NCBI GenBank assembly: GCA_016748015.1
Contig: JAAOMT010000657.1
Span: 267,337-331,336 of the forward strand
DNA length: 64,000 bases
Direction of reading: 5' to 3'
DNA from: Geosiphon pyriformis
Taxonomy: Eukaryota > Glomeromycota > Glomeromycetes > Archaeosporales > Geosiphonaceae
Shown here: piece after piece, positions 1 through 11,555 of the stretch
How positions within the stretch are numbered: the stretch's first letter is position 1
Layout: each line of letters starts with the position of its first letter
The notes under the pieces: model-generated
Seen by the model: the letters and a program-made list of their open reading frames with translations, nothing else
Told to the model about the DNA's origin: nothing
The model's database searches: none
Program-made: the position numbers and the translations under genes

Positions 1-340
1 AATAGATAAATATCTGCTTAAAAACATAACAACAGTAATACTTCTATTCTCTATTATAATTTAAAAAACAATTCAAAAAATTCTGCTTATAAACAAAAAC
101 TTGTTATATAAAAAACAATTAAAGCTCTATGGTTATTTTGGTAAAATCATAGAAAATATAAAGCTTATAAAAAAACAACTTCAAAAATACAAGTAAAAAT
201 TTTGGACATTATATGATTAAATATTTCAAAAGTTTTGATCATTGCTAAAAAAGCCAAAACTTTTATACAAAAATTTGGTTTCTTAGATACAAAACTTATT
301 TTATTTTAAATATTATATATTTTATTTACAAAAAATTTTA
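1..340 (+). mobile_element. Family A retrotransposon, 3' internal remnant (copy A1)
   Basis: Very AT-rich and without a usable reading frame. It aligns by eye with the reverse complement of about 14522-14945: the element-sense string TATCTGCTTAAAAACAT recurs in both, and so does the stretch ending just before the LTR. It is therefore the 3' internal part of a family A LTR retrotransposon on the plus strand, cut by the window start. Confidence 0.75.
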
Positions 341-989
341 TATTATGGTTAAAACTTATAGTTTTTATTAGTTATTATATGTATTAGCCAATAATGTCAT
401 ATAATTAGCCATTCTATTTTTAGATAGTAATTATTAATAATTTAACTGTTAATTTGGTTATTAATTATTTTCAATAATTATATAAGTAATAAGTCTTTTA
501 GCTATGAAAAAACATAATCATAATTAAAAAAAAAAATAATAATTATTATTATCTCAATTTTTTTTATTGCTTATTTCTCTTTTTGTACTTTTAAGTATCT
601 GAATATTTTAAAATAAAAAATTACTTGTTGGCAATTATCTATTTTTTTTTAATTTGTATAATTATAATATTTAAAAATTATTGAATAATCATAATTAAAG
701 AAATATATTTAATACTTAATATTAAATTCTAAGAACACTAATATAAGACATAAAATTATACTAATATATTATTATTTATTAACAATATAAACTATTTCTT
801 TATCTTTAAATTCTTTAGTTATCTTTTAAAAAGAATAGCAATTAAGATATTTTATAAAATTAATCTCATATATTAAATTCATATTTATTTAATTTGCTCT
901 TTAAAATTAAATTTTCTTTAATCTTTTTTATTACTCTACAATATTGTTTTTTTTTGTTATCCATTAATTTGTTATTTTAATTTATAATA
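341..989 (+). repeat. Family A LTR (copy A1), heavily C-to-T/G-to-A decayed
   Basis: A 649-bp LTR recognised by collinear alignment with the reverse complement of 13876-14521 (646 bp). Its ends read TATTAT...ATAATA where the better copy ends in GTAACA. Nearly every difference from the better copy is C-to-T or G-to-A. No coding content. Confidence 0.8.
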
Positions 990-2386
990 TTATTATTTGT
1001 TATTATAATTGCCCTAGAAAACTTTTATTTAATAAAAAAAAAACTTTTCTTAATACATTAGTTGAAGAACTTTTTTAAAAAATAAGAATATATTATAAAT
1101 TTTTTTTTATACCACTTTTAAACAAATAGCTTAGTGAAATATTTCAATAAAATATTATATAAAATCTTGGCCAAAACTAGTAAAAAAACAAATTTATAAA
1201 ACAAAATATTGTTTTTAACTTTGTTTACTTATAAAACTGTAAATCATAATATAAAAGTTATAAACTTTTTTATTTGTTCTATAGAAAAATAGCAATATTA
1301 TCAATAAAAATTGATATTAAAACAATATTTTTTAAAAAAATTACAATAAAAAAATACAAAGATATCTTGCAAAGAAAACTTATTACAATTCTTAATTTAC
1401 TAATAAAAGCACAAATAATTATTTTTGAAAAAATAAAACAGTTTTAAAAAACCCTAAGAAAAAGAAAACATACAAAATATTTTTTTTAAATATAGATAAC
1501 CTAGTTTTAAAATATTACTTAAGCAGAGATAATATTTATAGAAATAAGTTTTTTAATAAGTAAAAAAAACTTTTTATAGTTAACAAAGTTTTAAACAATA
1601 ATTTTTATATCTTATAAGATTAATATAGAACAATTTTTAATAATTAATTTATATATAGTACATGACTCAAAAAATATTACAAATGACCTGATTGGTTATT
1701 TGTTATAGTAATACTAATTCAAATAATCAACAAAAATTAGTTATAAATAAATGAATTATTTCTAAAACAGTAATGTTTTTAATTAATATAAATAATTATT
1801 TTTTGGATTAAAACATTTAAAATATTTAAAATATTTTTTATAAGTATTGGATCAAAAATTATCTAAATGCTATTTTAATCATTAAAAAACAAACTACTAT
1901 AAATAATAATAATAAAACATTTATTATTATTAAACCAAAAAAAACTACTATTAAAAAAGAAAAAACTGGTAACAAAACAGCTAAATATATATTTAAATAC
2001 ATAATTTTAACAATATTATTATCTTTCAATATACTTAGAAAAATAATTAAAAAAATTTTGTCTATAAACAAAAACTTATTATATAAAAAACAATTAAAAC
2101 TCTATGATTAACTTGATGAATTATAAAAAATATAAAGCTCTTAAAGAAAACATTTTCAAAAATACAAACAAAAATTTTGGGAATTATATAATTAGATATT
2201 TTAAAAATTTTAATTATTGTCAAAAAAGTCAAAATTTTTATACAAAGTTTTGTCTCAAATTTTGTATATTTTATTAACAAAAAACTTTATCAAACTAGTT
2301 AGTTTTAAGTTAAATAAAACTCTTCAATTAAAATACTTTATAAATAATTTAATTTTACTAAAATTCAATTTTCTTGGAAAAAATAA
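990..2386 (+). mobile_element. Family A 3' internal region (copy A2), decayed
   Basis: Collinear with the reverse complement of about 14522-15900, the stretch downstream of the integrase in the family A element. Shared landmarks are the segments near 1140-1260, 1500-1620 and 1680-1740. No intact frame remains. It starts directly after the LTR of copy A1, so two same-orientation family A fragments are stacked here. The minus-strand hydrophobic ORF at 1859-2071 lies antisense to the element and is not called as a gene. Confidence 0.7.
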
Positions 2387-3010
2387 TGTTATAGTTGAAA
2401 GTCATAGTTTTTATTAATTATCACATGTATTACTCACTAATATTATATAATTAACCACTTTATTTTTAAAAAATAATTAATAATCTGATTATTAATTTAA
2501 TTAATAACTTGATTGTTAACTTAATTACTAATCTAATTATTGACTATTTTAAATAGTTATATAAATGATGTATTTTTTAATTTTAAAAAAATATGTTTAT
2601 ATATATAAGTCATATATAAATCAAAATAATAAAAATTATTTCTTAAAATATCTAATCTTTTTTATTTTACTTATTTCTCTTTTTTAATTTTTTTCAAATA
2701 TCTGAAAATTTTTGTGATAAAAAATTATTTGTTAATATTCATCTATAATTGTTAGTTTTAAAAATTATTGAATTATTAAAAAATATAATTAATATCTAAT
2801 ATTGAATTTTAAAAGTGCTAATATAAAGCATAAAATTATATTAATATGTTATTTTTATTAATAATATAGATTATTTCTTTATCTTTAAATTTTTTTGTTA
2901 TTTTTTAAAATAGCAATTGAGATATTTATAAAATTGATTTTATATATTGAATTTATATTAATTCAATTTGTTCTTTGAAGTTAAATTTTTCTTTAATTAT
3001 TATCATATAA
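2387..3010 (+). repeat. Family A LTR (copy A2), truncated at its 3' end
   Basis: Starts TGTTATAG at 2387 after an A-rich polypurine-like tract and follows the family A LTR to about 3010. There the alignment stops short of the expected GTAACA end, so the last ~60-70 bp are missing or unrecognisable. Confidence 0.7.
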
Positions 3011-4150
3011 TTTATTTAACATATTTTTTTAATCAAGCTTATTTTAAAAATTTATATAAAAAACAACAATATTAATTAACTTTTTTATTTAATAACTTTT
3101 AAACAAATATTTTTTAAATTTAAACCAAATTTATATTTAAATAATTATTAATTAATTAGTTAAATTTTTTTAAAACAAAAAAAACATCTATATATTAATA
3201 TTTTTTAAAAATAATATTTAAAACTTAATTTCTAATTTTATAACCAATTTTATAAATTTTAATTAAGATATTTTATTAGTTTTTCAAAGTATTTAAACTA
3301 TTTTAGAACAAAAAAACAATAAATTTTTGCTTTTGTTTAAAAATAATATATAAAACTTATTAAATAATTTAATAATTATAAAAAATAATTATAATAAACT
3401 AATATAATAATAAATACAAGTTTTAAATTATTGGTAAATATTTTCAAAAATTTTTTACTACTTGGTTTTTTTAAGTAATTAATATAGTTGTTAATTTAAA
3501 AATAATTTATTAGTTATTAATCAACTATTTAAATAATAATATTGTTATTAAAGATTTTATTTCTAATAATAATTATTTTGTTAATAATAATTTCTAGTTT
3601 TTTACTTTTATATTATTATTAAAATTTTGTTTAATTTAGTCAATATAAAATATTTATAAAATATCTATAAATTAATATTTAAAATCAAGTTTTTTTATAA
3701 AGATTTTTGTTATTTTTTGATGTTATTAATATTAAATTTATTGTTAAATTTTAAAAAGTTATTTATCTTTAAAGTATTTTTTATATTTTAAATTTGTATA
3801 ATATTAAATCTATAATAAAATAATTAGTTTTATGTTAATATTTTTAATATATTAAAGATCAATTCTTTTATAAAAAATCTTGATTGTAGATTTTTGTTAT
3901 AATATATAATTACTTTAATAATTTAAAATTTACTCTTTTACAAAAATTTTTAACTATAAATTCTTAAATAAAATAATAAAAATAAAAATTAATTTCAATA
4001 ATTTAATAATGTTATGCAATAAAGATGTTTTTTTTTGAGGATTAATAGATTTGTAACAATATATTATATAATAATAACATTTTTAATTAATATATATATA
4101 ATGTTATTATATTATTAACATTTAAATAACATAATAGTTATTTGTTATAA
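3011..4150. other. AT-rich intergenic DNA, no recognisable gene
   Basis: Almost wholly A and T with no long reading frame. Around 4060-4150 there are short TA-rich runs with ATAATAACAT-type inverted repeats. It may be a more decayed repeat, but I could not align it to any other part of the window. Confidence 0.5.
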
Positions 4151-4450
4151 TTAAGGTTAAATATTGGTCAAAAATTAATGAAAAAATATATAAAAAACTC
4201 AGCAGTTCAAAATAGTAAAAATTTAGCAACGGTCAAAAATAAAAAAAAGGCGAGAATAGTGTTCCGCTTGAAAGTTACTCAGAGTCTCAAGCAAAACTTG
4301 ATCAATTGTGGTGTGAACGAATCTTATAATTTATATTAAATCGAAATCGTGAAAGTTTTAATTTAAGAAATCCAATCAAGATGCAAACAGCAATTTCTTG
4401 AATAGTTTTGGCAAAGGAAAATTGAAAATTCATTCATCTCTCCTGGTATT
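4151..4450. other. 3' flank of DIS3
   Basis: The composition rises to normal gene-flank GC here, marking the border between the repeat-rich block and the gene island. It probably holds the DIS3 3' UTR (the gene reads leftward). No other frame is supported. A spliced extra terminal exon cannot be excluded, because a GTGAGT donor-like string overlaps the last three codons of DIS3. Confidence 0.4.
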
Positions 4451-7400
4451 TCATACACTCACCTTCATACGTTTAACATTGGCTGCAAGCTTGGCTTCAT
4501 CGTTGGATTTTCTAGCGCTACTCTTTCCTTGAATAGTATCAAGACTGAGACCAGGTATCTGAGGTGACAAGAGCTCCATTTTTAACTTCTGTCTCATGCC
4601 CCCTGCGGCGCTTCCAACCAGGTCTTCGTCAATGGTAATTTGAACAATTATTTTATCAAATAACTTGATGCTCACGTTGTTAGTAGATGAATCAAGACTA
4701 TTATTGCGAGGATTGTAAACAACAGGGGGGGCAGAAGCAGCGAGTGCGGTCTTCGTTGGAGATGAGTAAACAATACCTTCAATTCCATATCTGTGAAAAA
4801 ATTCGAGTAGTTTTTTAGGATGGTGATTAAGAATACGGCAACAAGCCTTTCTTACCGTGGAACTAGTACAATAAATCCATTCTTGAGTATTCTCGTAACA
4901 AAGCCTTCTTCCTGTTCAATTTTATCCTTGAAAAAGATGTTTGTATGCAATTCAACTGAACTTCGAGCAGCCATTTGCGCCATTCTGTGACGATAATTTA
5001 ACCCTAATAATAAATAAAGAAGCTAATTAATTGCTTTAAGATAATACAGCTTAAGCAGGAAGTTTGGATTGCAATTTACCCTCGCATAATGATTGCATCT
5101 TATGGATATCTGTAAGCTCGCTTCCATAAACTGAATTAGGTTCGATACAAGCGGCCAATAATCTGTGAACAATAACATCTGAAAGACAGTTGAGGAGTGA
5201 GTAGAGGGAAATTTAGTAAAAGGATATTTGTTATGGGTAATATTATAAAATTTTCAAAAAATACCAGCATATCTTCTAATTGGTGATGTGAAATGTGTGT
5301 ATATGTCCGACGCAAGGCCATAATGCCGAAAATTGGATTGGACGGTATTTCCGGCACAAAAATAGATAGCTTGCATCATACATCGCGTAGTCATTATTCG
5401 AAGAAGTTTATTGAAATACGGCTCATGCGGTAGCTAGAAATAATGAAAATGCTTTAAATGAAATTGATCTGTTTAAAACTTTCATCATAGAAATTTAGAA
5501 GTTTAAAGGTTATACCTCAGCTTGGTTCAATGAATCAGCGAGGCTTTTCGAAGTGTCAAATTTTAGTGTAAAACCAAATGGAGCAATTGCTTTAGATAAG
5601 TTCTCCAAATTTGCGTTTGCGGGTGGTGGATGTCGTCTAATATAAATATTTTTTAGAAAATATTGAAATTTTAAAATTCGAAATTTTGATATACCTTAAC
5701 AAGGAAGAACTCGGAAATTTGGAAAAAATTTTTTCGGCGACAGAGATGTTGGCAAGTAACATAAACTCTTCTACAAGGGCATTTGTTTCCTTCAATTCCT
5801 TCAATTCTGTACATAATGAAGCATAATATCTGCAGAAGGGGAGGTTACTATTTGAAAAGTGATGATCTTAAAGGATACCAACATCTACGGGATCCTGGGA
5901 ATCATTTTCCAGTTGAAAACGAACTTCTGGGCTGGCCAGCGTCAGAGCACCACGTTCTAGACGTTTTGCGTGAAGCTTCTTTGCAAGTTGATTCAAAACT
6001 CTAATCCCATTAGTGAGGTCATCTTGTAATCGACTAATTAAAATTCAAAAATCTGGTTATGGATATCAATTTTCAAGACAACTATTATCTTCATATTGAA
6101 AAAAATCCAACCGGTCGTCGATACGCCTCTGAGCTTCCTCGTATGTCAGTGAAGCTTTAGACGCAATAACACTCTTGGTGAAATTTACACTGATAATCTC
6201 AGCCTCAGGATTAATTTCCTTTCAGAAAAGTATTATAGCCTAATTTAATGAAAATGATATTTATATGAAGGAAAAGCTAATCTTTTATTTACTTACCCAC
6301 AAGCAAGAAAAGGCTAATCGATCAACATTCTCTTTAAGGGAACAAAGATCTACCGAATATGACGAACAGAAAAACCTCAGTAACAGGCAATTATCGAGAA
6401 ATAACACTAAATTGATATTTCGCACCACTTACTGCTTCCCAACAAAAAAGGAATCATGTCAACACGTTTGTTAACCAGATAAACGGTCGTTCCGCGATTT
6501 GCAGCTTCTTGATCAATGGCAGTTCCTGGCTTAAGGAAGTGAGTAACATCGGCAATGTCTTTGAAGATAACATAAATGTTATTTAGAAGTGTAAAGGTCT
6601 CAGAGAAAGTAACTGAATATTAAATGGTTAAAAATTCTCAAAACTTACGGACACCGACTTCAAAATTACCATTAGGAAGCAGTCGGACGTGCAACGCATC
6701 ATCAATATCCGTACAGCCTATAGTCTTGAAATTAGGATAATATTTATAGAACTATTATATGAATATACTTTGTTTTCATACCAGGTGGATCAATACTACA
6801 GATATTTAGATTCCGGAAATCTGCCCTGTTGCGTATATCGTCCTCAGTCATCTTCCAATTAGCACCCTCGAAAGGCAGATCGTTCAAAACTTGCAGTGAA
6901 AAATCTTGATGCGGTACATCGTGTTCTAATAGCAAAACCTCAGTTTCAGTAGCCTTATCACCAGCCGCACCGAGAGCACGAACAAAATGCCCTTGCGGAA
7001 ACCTAGTGATAACAAATACCAAATAGTTAATAAAGTAACCATTGAACTAATGAATGTAGTGTTTTTCATATAGCACCTGGAATCTTTTGGCCAAGAATCA
7101 ATTGCGACTAGTATTCGTTGGCCCATTATATTTTGAGCCTGTCGCGTTCTAATTCGGATGAAAGGGATGCGCCTATCCATTGTAACGACTAACACATTTT
7201 CAGACATCTTTGAAGATATAGATCCTTGGACAGATTGTTTCTTGATAAAGCCACAATATCTAATTTACAGTTAAGGTGATAAAATAACCAACAAGTATAG
7301 ATGTGACAATCCTGCAAAAATAATTAGGATACGGTCTCCATTTTCTTTTGATGATTCCAACCACTTTTCCAGTTGGTTGTGGAGGTAATGTTATCACCTC

Positions 7401-8989
7401 CTCGGGTTCAGAGATACTTTGTTTTTTTGAATCTTGATCTTCTTCGGTATCCATGCTCAAATTACTTTCTTCATCTTAATAAAATTTATAGCTACGTTTT
7501 TAAGGAGTACTTATATTCAAACAGAAAAACACAATTTATAATATATAAAAATGGCTGACCCTCATCCACCACAGCTGCCGTAGGTGTTCGAAGCCATTCA
7601 GATTTTGGAAGCAATTGAACAGCGACAACATCTCCTTGAATTGCTCGATTCATCGATGGACGACCTATTATCATTATTTGAGTTTCTACTCCCTCTACGT
7701 TTGCCATAATAGACCCCTAGGCAATTTGATTATGAATATCTTGAATGAAGTTCTTTGAATAAAACTAATACCACAATCCTCAAATCGTACCTCAAGATAA
7801 TTATGGGTGCTGATACTCAAGCTTCCCTGATAAAAAGTTCCGGATTTGATTCCGTTTGCTATCTGAGCTGAACTCAGATGCTACATCATCATGAAATAGG
7901 AAAGAATAAAATCTAAATATATGCTTGTGAAATAACATCTGAAGCTTCCGATCATCTACCTCATCATGTGTAAAATCTTTATCTTTCGTTTCTTGACTAG
8001 TGGATAAGTTGCTAAGCATGTCAGCCAATTCGGGACTATCAACCATAGATTCCACATACTGTCTTACTTTTCAAGCAAATATGAATGAGTTTTCGATTTA
8101 AGAATTCCGGATATTTTGATCAAGGTTTTTGTTTACCTGAAACAGCAATTAAATCATCTTTTGTTGCTTTTTCTCTGTTTCCAAGATCATCGGATAATAG
8201 TACTATTTTGACGGGTTCACGATTATTATTGAGAACTGCTAGATGGGTAGAATACCATTTTACAGCCATGCGTATAGCTATAAGCCAAATGAATTTATTA
8301 ATTAGCTCAAGTTTCAAGCTTGTTTTGATGCATTTTTATTTTTAATACATATTCGATCATTATAAGATGCTAAATTGCTTCATCCAAAAATTAATTTATT
8401 GAGATGAAATGACAAACCTCTGTCATTTCTATCGTTTGGCGTTTCATCTTTTAATCTTTCTGTATATGTTTCTCTTTGTATAGTGAGATATGAAAAATCA
8501 ATTGAGATGGATTTGATAAAAGCCGACAATTCTCACAAAATTTAAAATTACCTATGATGTTCGTTAGAAAAAACATAAAAATGACGATCTTTATCGCTAA
8601 TGATGTTTTTTAATCTATTGTAGATTGAAAGACTCAAATGTCGCAACTCTTCACATACAGTTTGCAAAACGATAACGTTTTGTATAGCTGGGTGCTCAAT
8701 TATATCAATCTAGAAAAAGGAAGTACATGAATTTTTATAAACTCTATTTTTCAACAATAATCATCAAAGTATATACCTGATTCATGAACACATTCGTATC
8801 TGCTATTATAAAGTGAGATTTGAATAATTGTGAAGCTGAAGGAGCCACAGTCAATGCTGGCTGAGTGTGTAAACACTTTGAACAAAACTCTGCTGAACAC
8901 CAAATATCATCTCGCAAATAGTGTTCTTGAACAACTTTAACAGCATTCCCTTTTTTTGTACGTTTGATAAACCCTTTGGAGCGAAGCAT
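4451..8989 (-). CDS. DIS3: Exosome catalytic subunit DIS3/RRP44 (PIN + RNase II), 21 exons
   Basis: Processive 3'-5' exoribonuclease and endonuclease of the RNA exosome. Exons, in transcript order: 8989-8777, 8709-8552, 8473-8418, 8277-8137, 8066-7960, 7862-7791, 7716-7560, 7474-7333, 7259-7077, 7002-6782, 6717-6649, 6558-6433, 6349-6297, 6218-6112, 6033-5879, 5806-5695, 5636-5516, 5433-5265, 5178-5080, 5003-4856, 4790-4451. They sum to 2949 nt (982 aa), close to human and yeast DIS3 lengths. The N-terminus has the CR3 motif (C31, C36, C39), then a PIN domain with IIADTN (D64). The RNB active site is [13 protein letters not shown] (D481, D487, D489, D490), and SPIRRYAD ends at D788. An S1-like C-terminus follows. 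The start is the Met opening the conserved N-terminus; an in-frame upstream Met at 9055 lacks family similarity. The exon 5/6 junction (intron 7863-7959) is the least certain. All introns are GT-AG, mostly 50-110 nt. No break seen. Confidence 0.93.
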
Positions 8990-9177
8990 GTTCCCCACAT
9001 ATAATATGACTCGCAAAAATTTCGAACACCCAAGAATCAAATAATCTCTAATCACATTATCATGGATATTTTGCTAAGAATATCAGTACATCATGAATAA
9101 TTAATCAGTTATGAAAAAATTTCTTTAACTATAAAATCTAGCTATACTTCATTTCTAAATAGGACATTGAACACGCT
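8990..9177. other. Spacer between acid phosphatase and DIS3
   Basis: A spacer of 188 bp between the phosphatase stop and the DIS3 start, both genes reading leftward. It must hold the phosphatase 3' end and the DIS3 5' UTR and promoter. The short spacing is typical of a compact gene island. No site could be assigned. Confidence 0.5.
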
Positions 9178-10512
9178 TTACATTAATTTAGGATGCCAAA
9201 AAGGACGAGGTGATAATTTTCCTTGAAATACTACCTTCCCATCTGTATCTTTAGCTTCTGAAGCATCAACAAATTGAAAATCCATTTCACCGGTTTTATC
9301 ACTTATGGTAACATGCAGGAATCCAGGTTTTACTATTCCCCAATCTTTTCCCTTGCACCCCTCACTTAATCTACTTCCACTGCCAGAAATAAAATGTGCC
9401 ATTGGCGAAAAATCTTGAGGCCCCTTATATTCTAAAACATGATTATGTCCAGCAAAATATGCCGTAACACGATGTTTTTCAAAAAGTGGTTGAAGTCGAT
9501 ACATATAATGATTATCAATACATGAACCAATTAATGGATGATGCCCTATAAATTGAACTGTATGTTAAAAAGATTTAATAAAAAGGAACTATAACTTTGT
9601 GAAAGAAGAAACTCACCAACAACTAAAATCCATTTAGCATCTTGATTTTCGATCAGTTTTTGTTCAATCCATTTTATCTTTTCTTCAACAGCTGATTCGA
9701 GGTTCCAACCCATCATTAAAAAATTTTCCTTCATTACTTTTTTCGATTGATCAAGTTTATTATAATCATAAAAGAAAAGATCAGTATCAATATGTATCCA
9801 AGCGATCTTAGTCCGGGTTGGTCCAATTACAGAGGTTCGAACGTAATATAAGGATGGAAGAAAAAAACGGGGGTTTTTGTTGAGACTGTAATCAATTTGC
9901 GCAGTAATATTATTATACCTTTTGAGTAATAAAAGTGAGTTAAAATTTTTTCTGATTTCAAATTTGATTTATAAAATATGACTAACCAATCATGGTTCCC
10001 AGCGACACTATACCATGGTATAGTTGATAACTTGCCCTTGTACACCTCCAGCCAAATAGTTTTCCATTTTTCATCCTCAACACTTTTAACACCTTGATAA
10101 TCATAAACCCCACCCTCATAAAAATTATCTTTTTGAATCGATAAATTGAAATGGATAACAGGATTAGTTTAAAATTTCAAACAAGGGCAATTTGCTTAAT
10201 TTCTAAGAAATAGGCTTAACTAAAACTATGCTACTAATACGGACCGCCAACATTGATGATAAATTTGCTATTATATTTGTCTGCATACTTTTCCATGGCG
10301 TTTGCCACTAATCGTTGTAATTCACCATTTTTGTCACCTTTTAAACCCAAATCCCCCCAATCACCCACCACCAAGAAATCTAAACTTTCGTCTTCATAAT
10401 GCTCTTTATAAACTTTTGAAGAAGGTTGAAGTATTAAAATGTCGCTCAAGCTTCTATTGAGTAAGAAGATAAAGAGGTAAAGGAACAATGAGTTTTTATA
10501 AAAGTAAAACAT
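9178..10512 (-). CDS. Secreted purple (tartrate-resistant type) acid phosphatase, 4 exons
   Basis: Metallophosphoesterase releasing phosphate from organic esters, probably secreted or vacuolar. Exons: 10512-10245, 10128-9987, 9918-9617, 9545-9178, summing to 1080 nt (359 aa), near the usual length of the small single-domain purple acid phosphatases. Residues 1-24 form a hydrophobic signal peptide. All five metal-binding blocks are present: VVGDWGD (D51), GDNFY (D91, Y94), GNHDW (N134, H135), VVGHHP (H239) and GHNH (H271, H273). The GDNFY and VVGHHP blocks are split by introns and reappear exactly on GT-AG joining, which confirms the model. The start is the first Met of the signal peptide. Same strand as DIS3 downstream and the homeobox gene upstream, but transcribed separately as far as can be seen. 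An extracellular phosphate-scavenging role fits a mycorrhizal fungus but is inferred. Confidence 0.92.
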
Positions 10513-11555
10513 CTTTTGGTTCCCACAACATAGGATTGATGTTTAAAATATCACATCAATAAAGTCATCCAATCAGAGTGTTAAGAAATATTAGACCCCA
10601 AAATAATCTCTTATTAGAACCACTTGGCCGATTTATCAAAAGTGGCGTGGACAGCTGTGCAAGATTAAAGACTTAATCTCCTTCAGTATGATTTTAATAA
10701 TTTTGACAAGTTCAAAACGATTTGCTTTTACTCTATTGATTGACGTGAAAACTTTCACGAAAATAGATAATGTACTATGTATAAAAGATCAAAAATAATT
10801 GCTGCAAAAATGGTAAATAGTTGACCCTTTTACAAGTTTTGGTTGACACCCTAAAGTTCCCAGTGACCAAATAGACTGTTGAGATTCAGCTTCTCAACGA
10901 CAAATACCTGATATGTAATATCAGATATCATCTTAGTAAGGCCATCAGTCAGTGTGCGTGTAACAACCCTCAGACGCGAGAATATTATTAGATCCAAAAA
11001 TTAATTTGAAAATAGTAAATCACTTAGTAAAATAGTCAGATCCCAGAAAATAGTAGGGAATAGCCCTGTCCTGAACATTATTAAAACACTTGGAAAATCT
11101 TAAAAACTTAAATGTTCGGTAATAAGCACATTATCACATTAGATGAATTCTTAAGAAAATGATGGAGAAACACACTGTTTATATACAAGTACAAATTACC
11201 AAAGGCGCCGCGAATATTTACTAAAAGAAGGAAGATGAGAGAAACAATGAAGTTGTTTGATGAAGGGAAAATATTTTTAAGGTAAAGAATTTTATGTTCA
11301 TAGTTGCTATCATAGGATAAAAAAAGTATTTCCCGTATACATTCTTTGACACCAAATGTGTGCCGAATATATATTGAGAAATAATTATGTACAAATGGGA
11401 GGAAAAAGCTCGATCAAAAACATATATTTAACAAAAGAAATTCTTGGGAGTTTAAAGGGTGGTGGATGCTATATTAACAAGATGGATATTCATAATAGAG
11501 GGGTGGATTAAAAGGTTGGATTTTAATAGATGGACGGGTGGATAGGTGGGAGGGT
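10513..11555. other. Intergenic region between acid phosphatase and homeobox gene
   Basis: About 1 kb of moderate-GC, non-repetitive DNA. It should hold the acid phosphatase promoter on the right of its start and the homeobox gene 3' UTR at the other end. I see no convincing reading frame, tRNA or repeat. A short TGATATGTAATATCAGATATCA palindrome-like run near 10910 is noted without a function. Confidence 0.4.

Noticed and set aside
1859-2071. Hydrophobic minus-strand ORF with a clear homologue at 14842-15054 (plus), looking like a conserved membrane protein
   Set aside because: Both lie antisense to family A elements at the same internal position. Similarity comes from the shared repeat DNA, and the hydrophobicity from T-rich codons.
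1-4150. Mitochondrial DNA inserted in the nucleus, suggested by extreme AT content
   Set aside because: No mitochondrial gene is readable, and most of 1-3010 aligns with the family A retrotransposon.
4451-8989. DIS3L2 or SSD1 instead of DIS3
   Set aside because: Those lack the N-terminal CR3 cysteines and active PIN domain, both seen here.
9034-9055. Earlier in-frame start for DIS3 at 9055
   Set aside because: The 22 extra residues have no resemblance to the family, while the Met at 8989 opens the conserved N-terminus at the expected distance from the CR3 motif.
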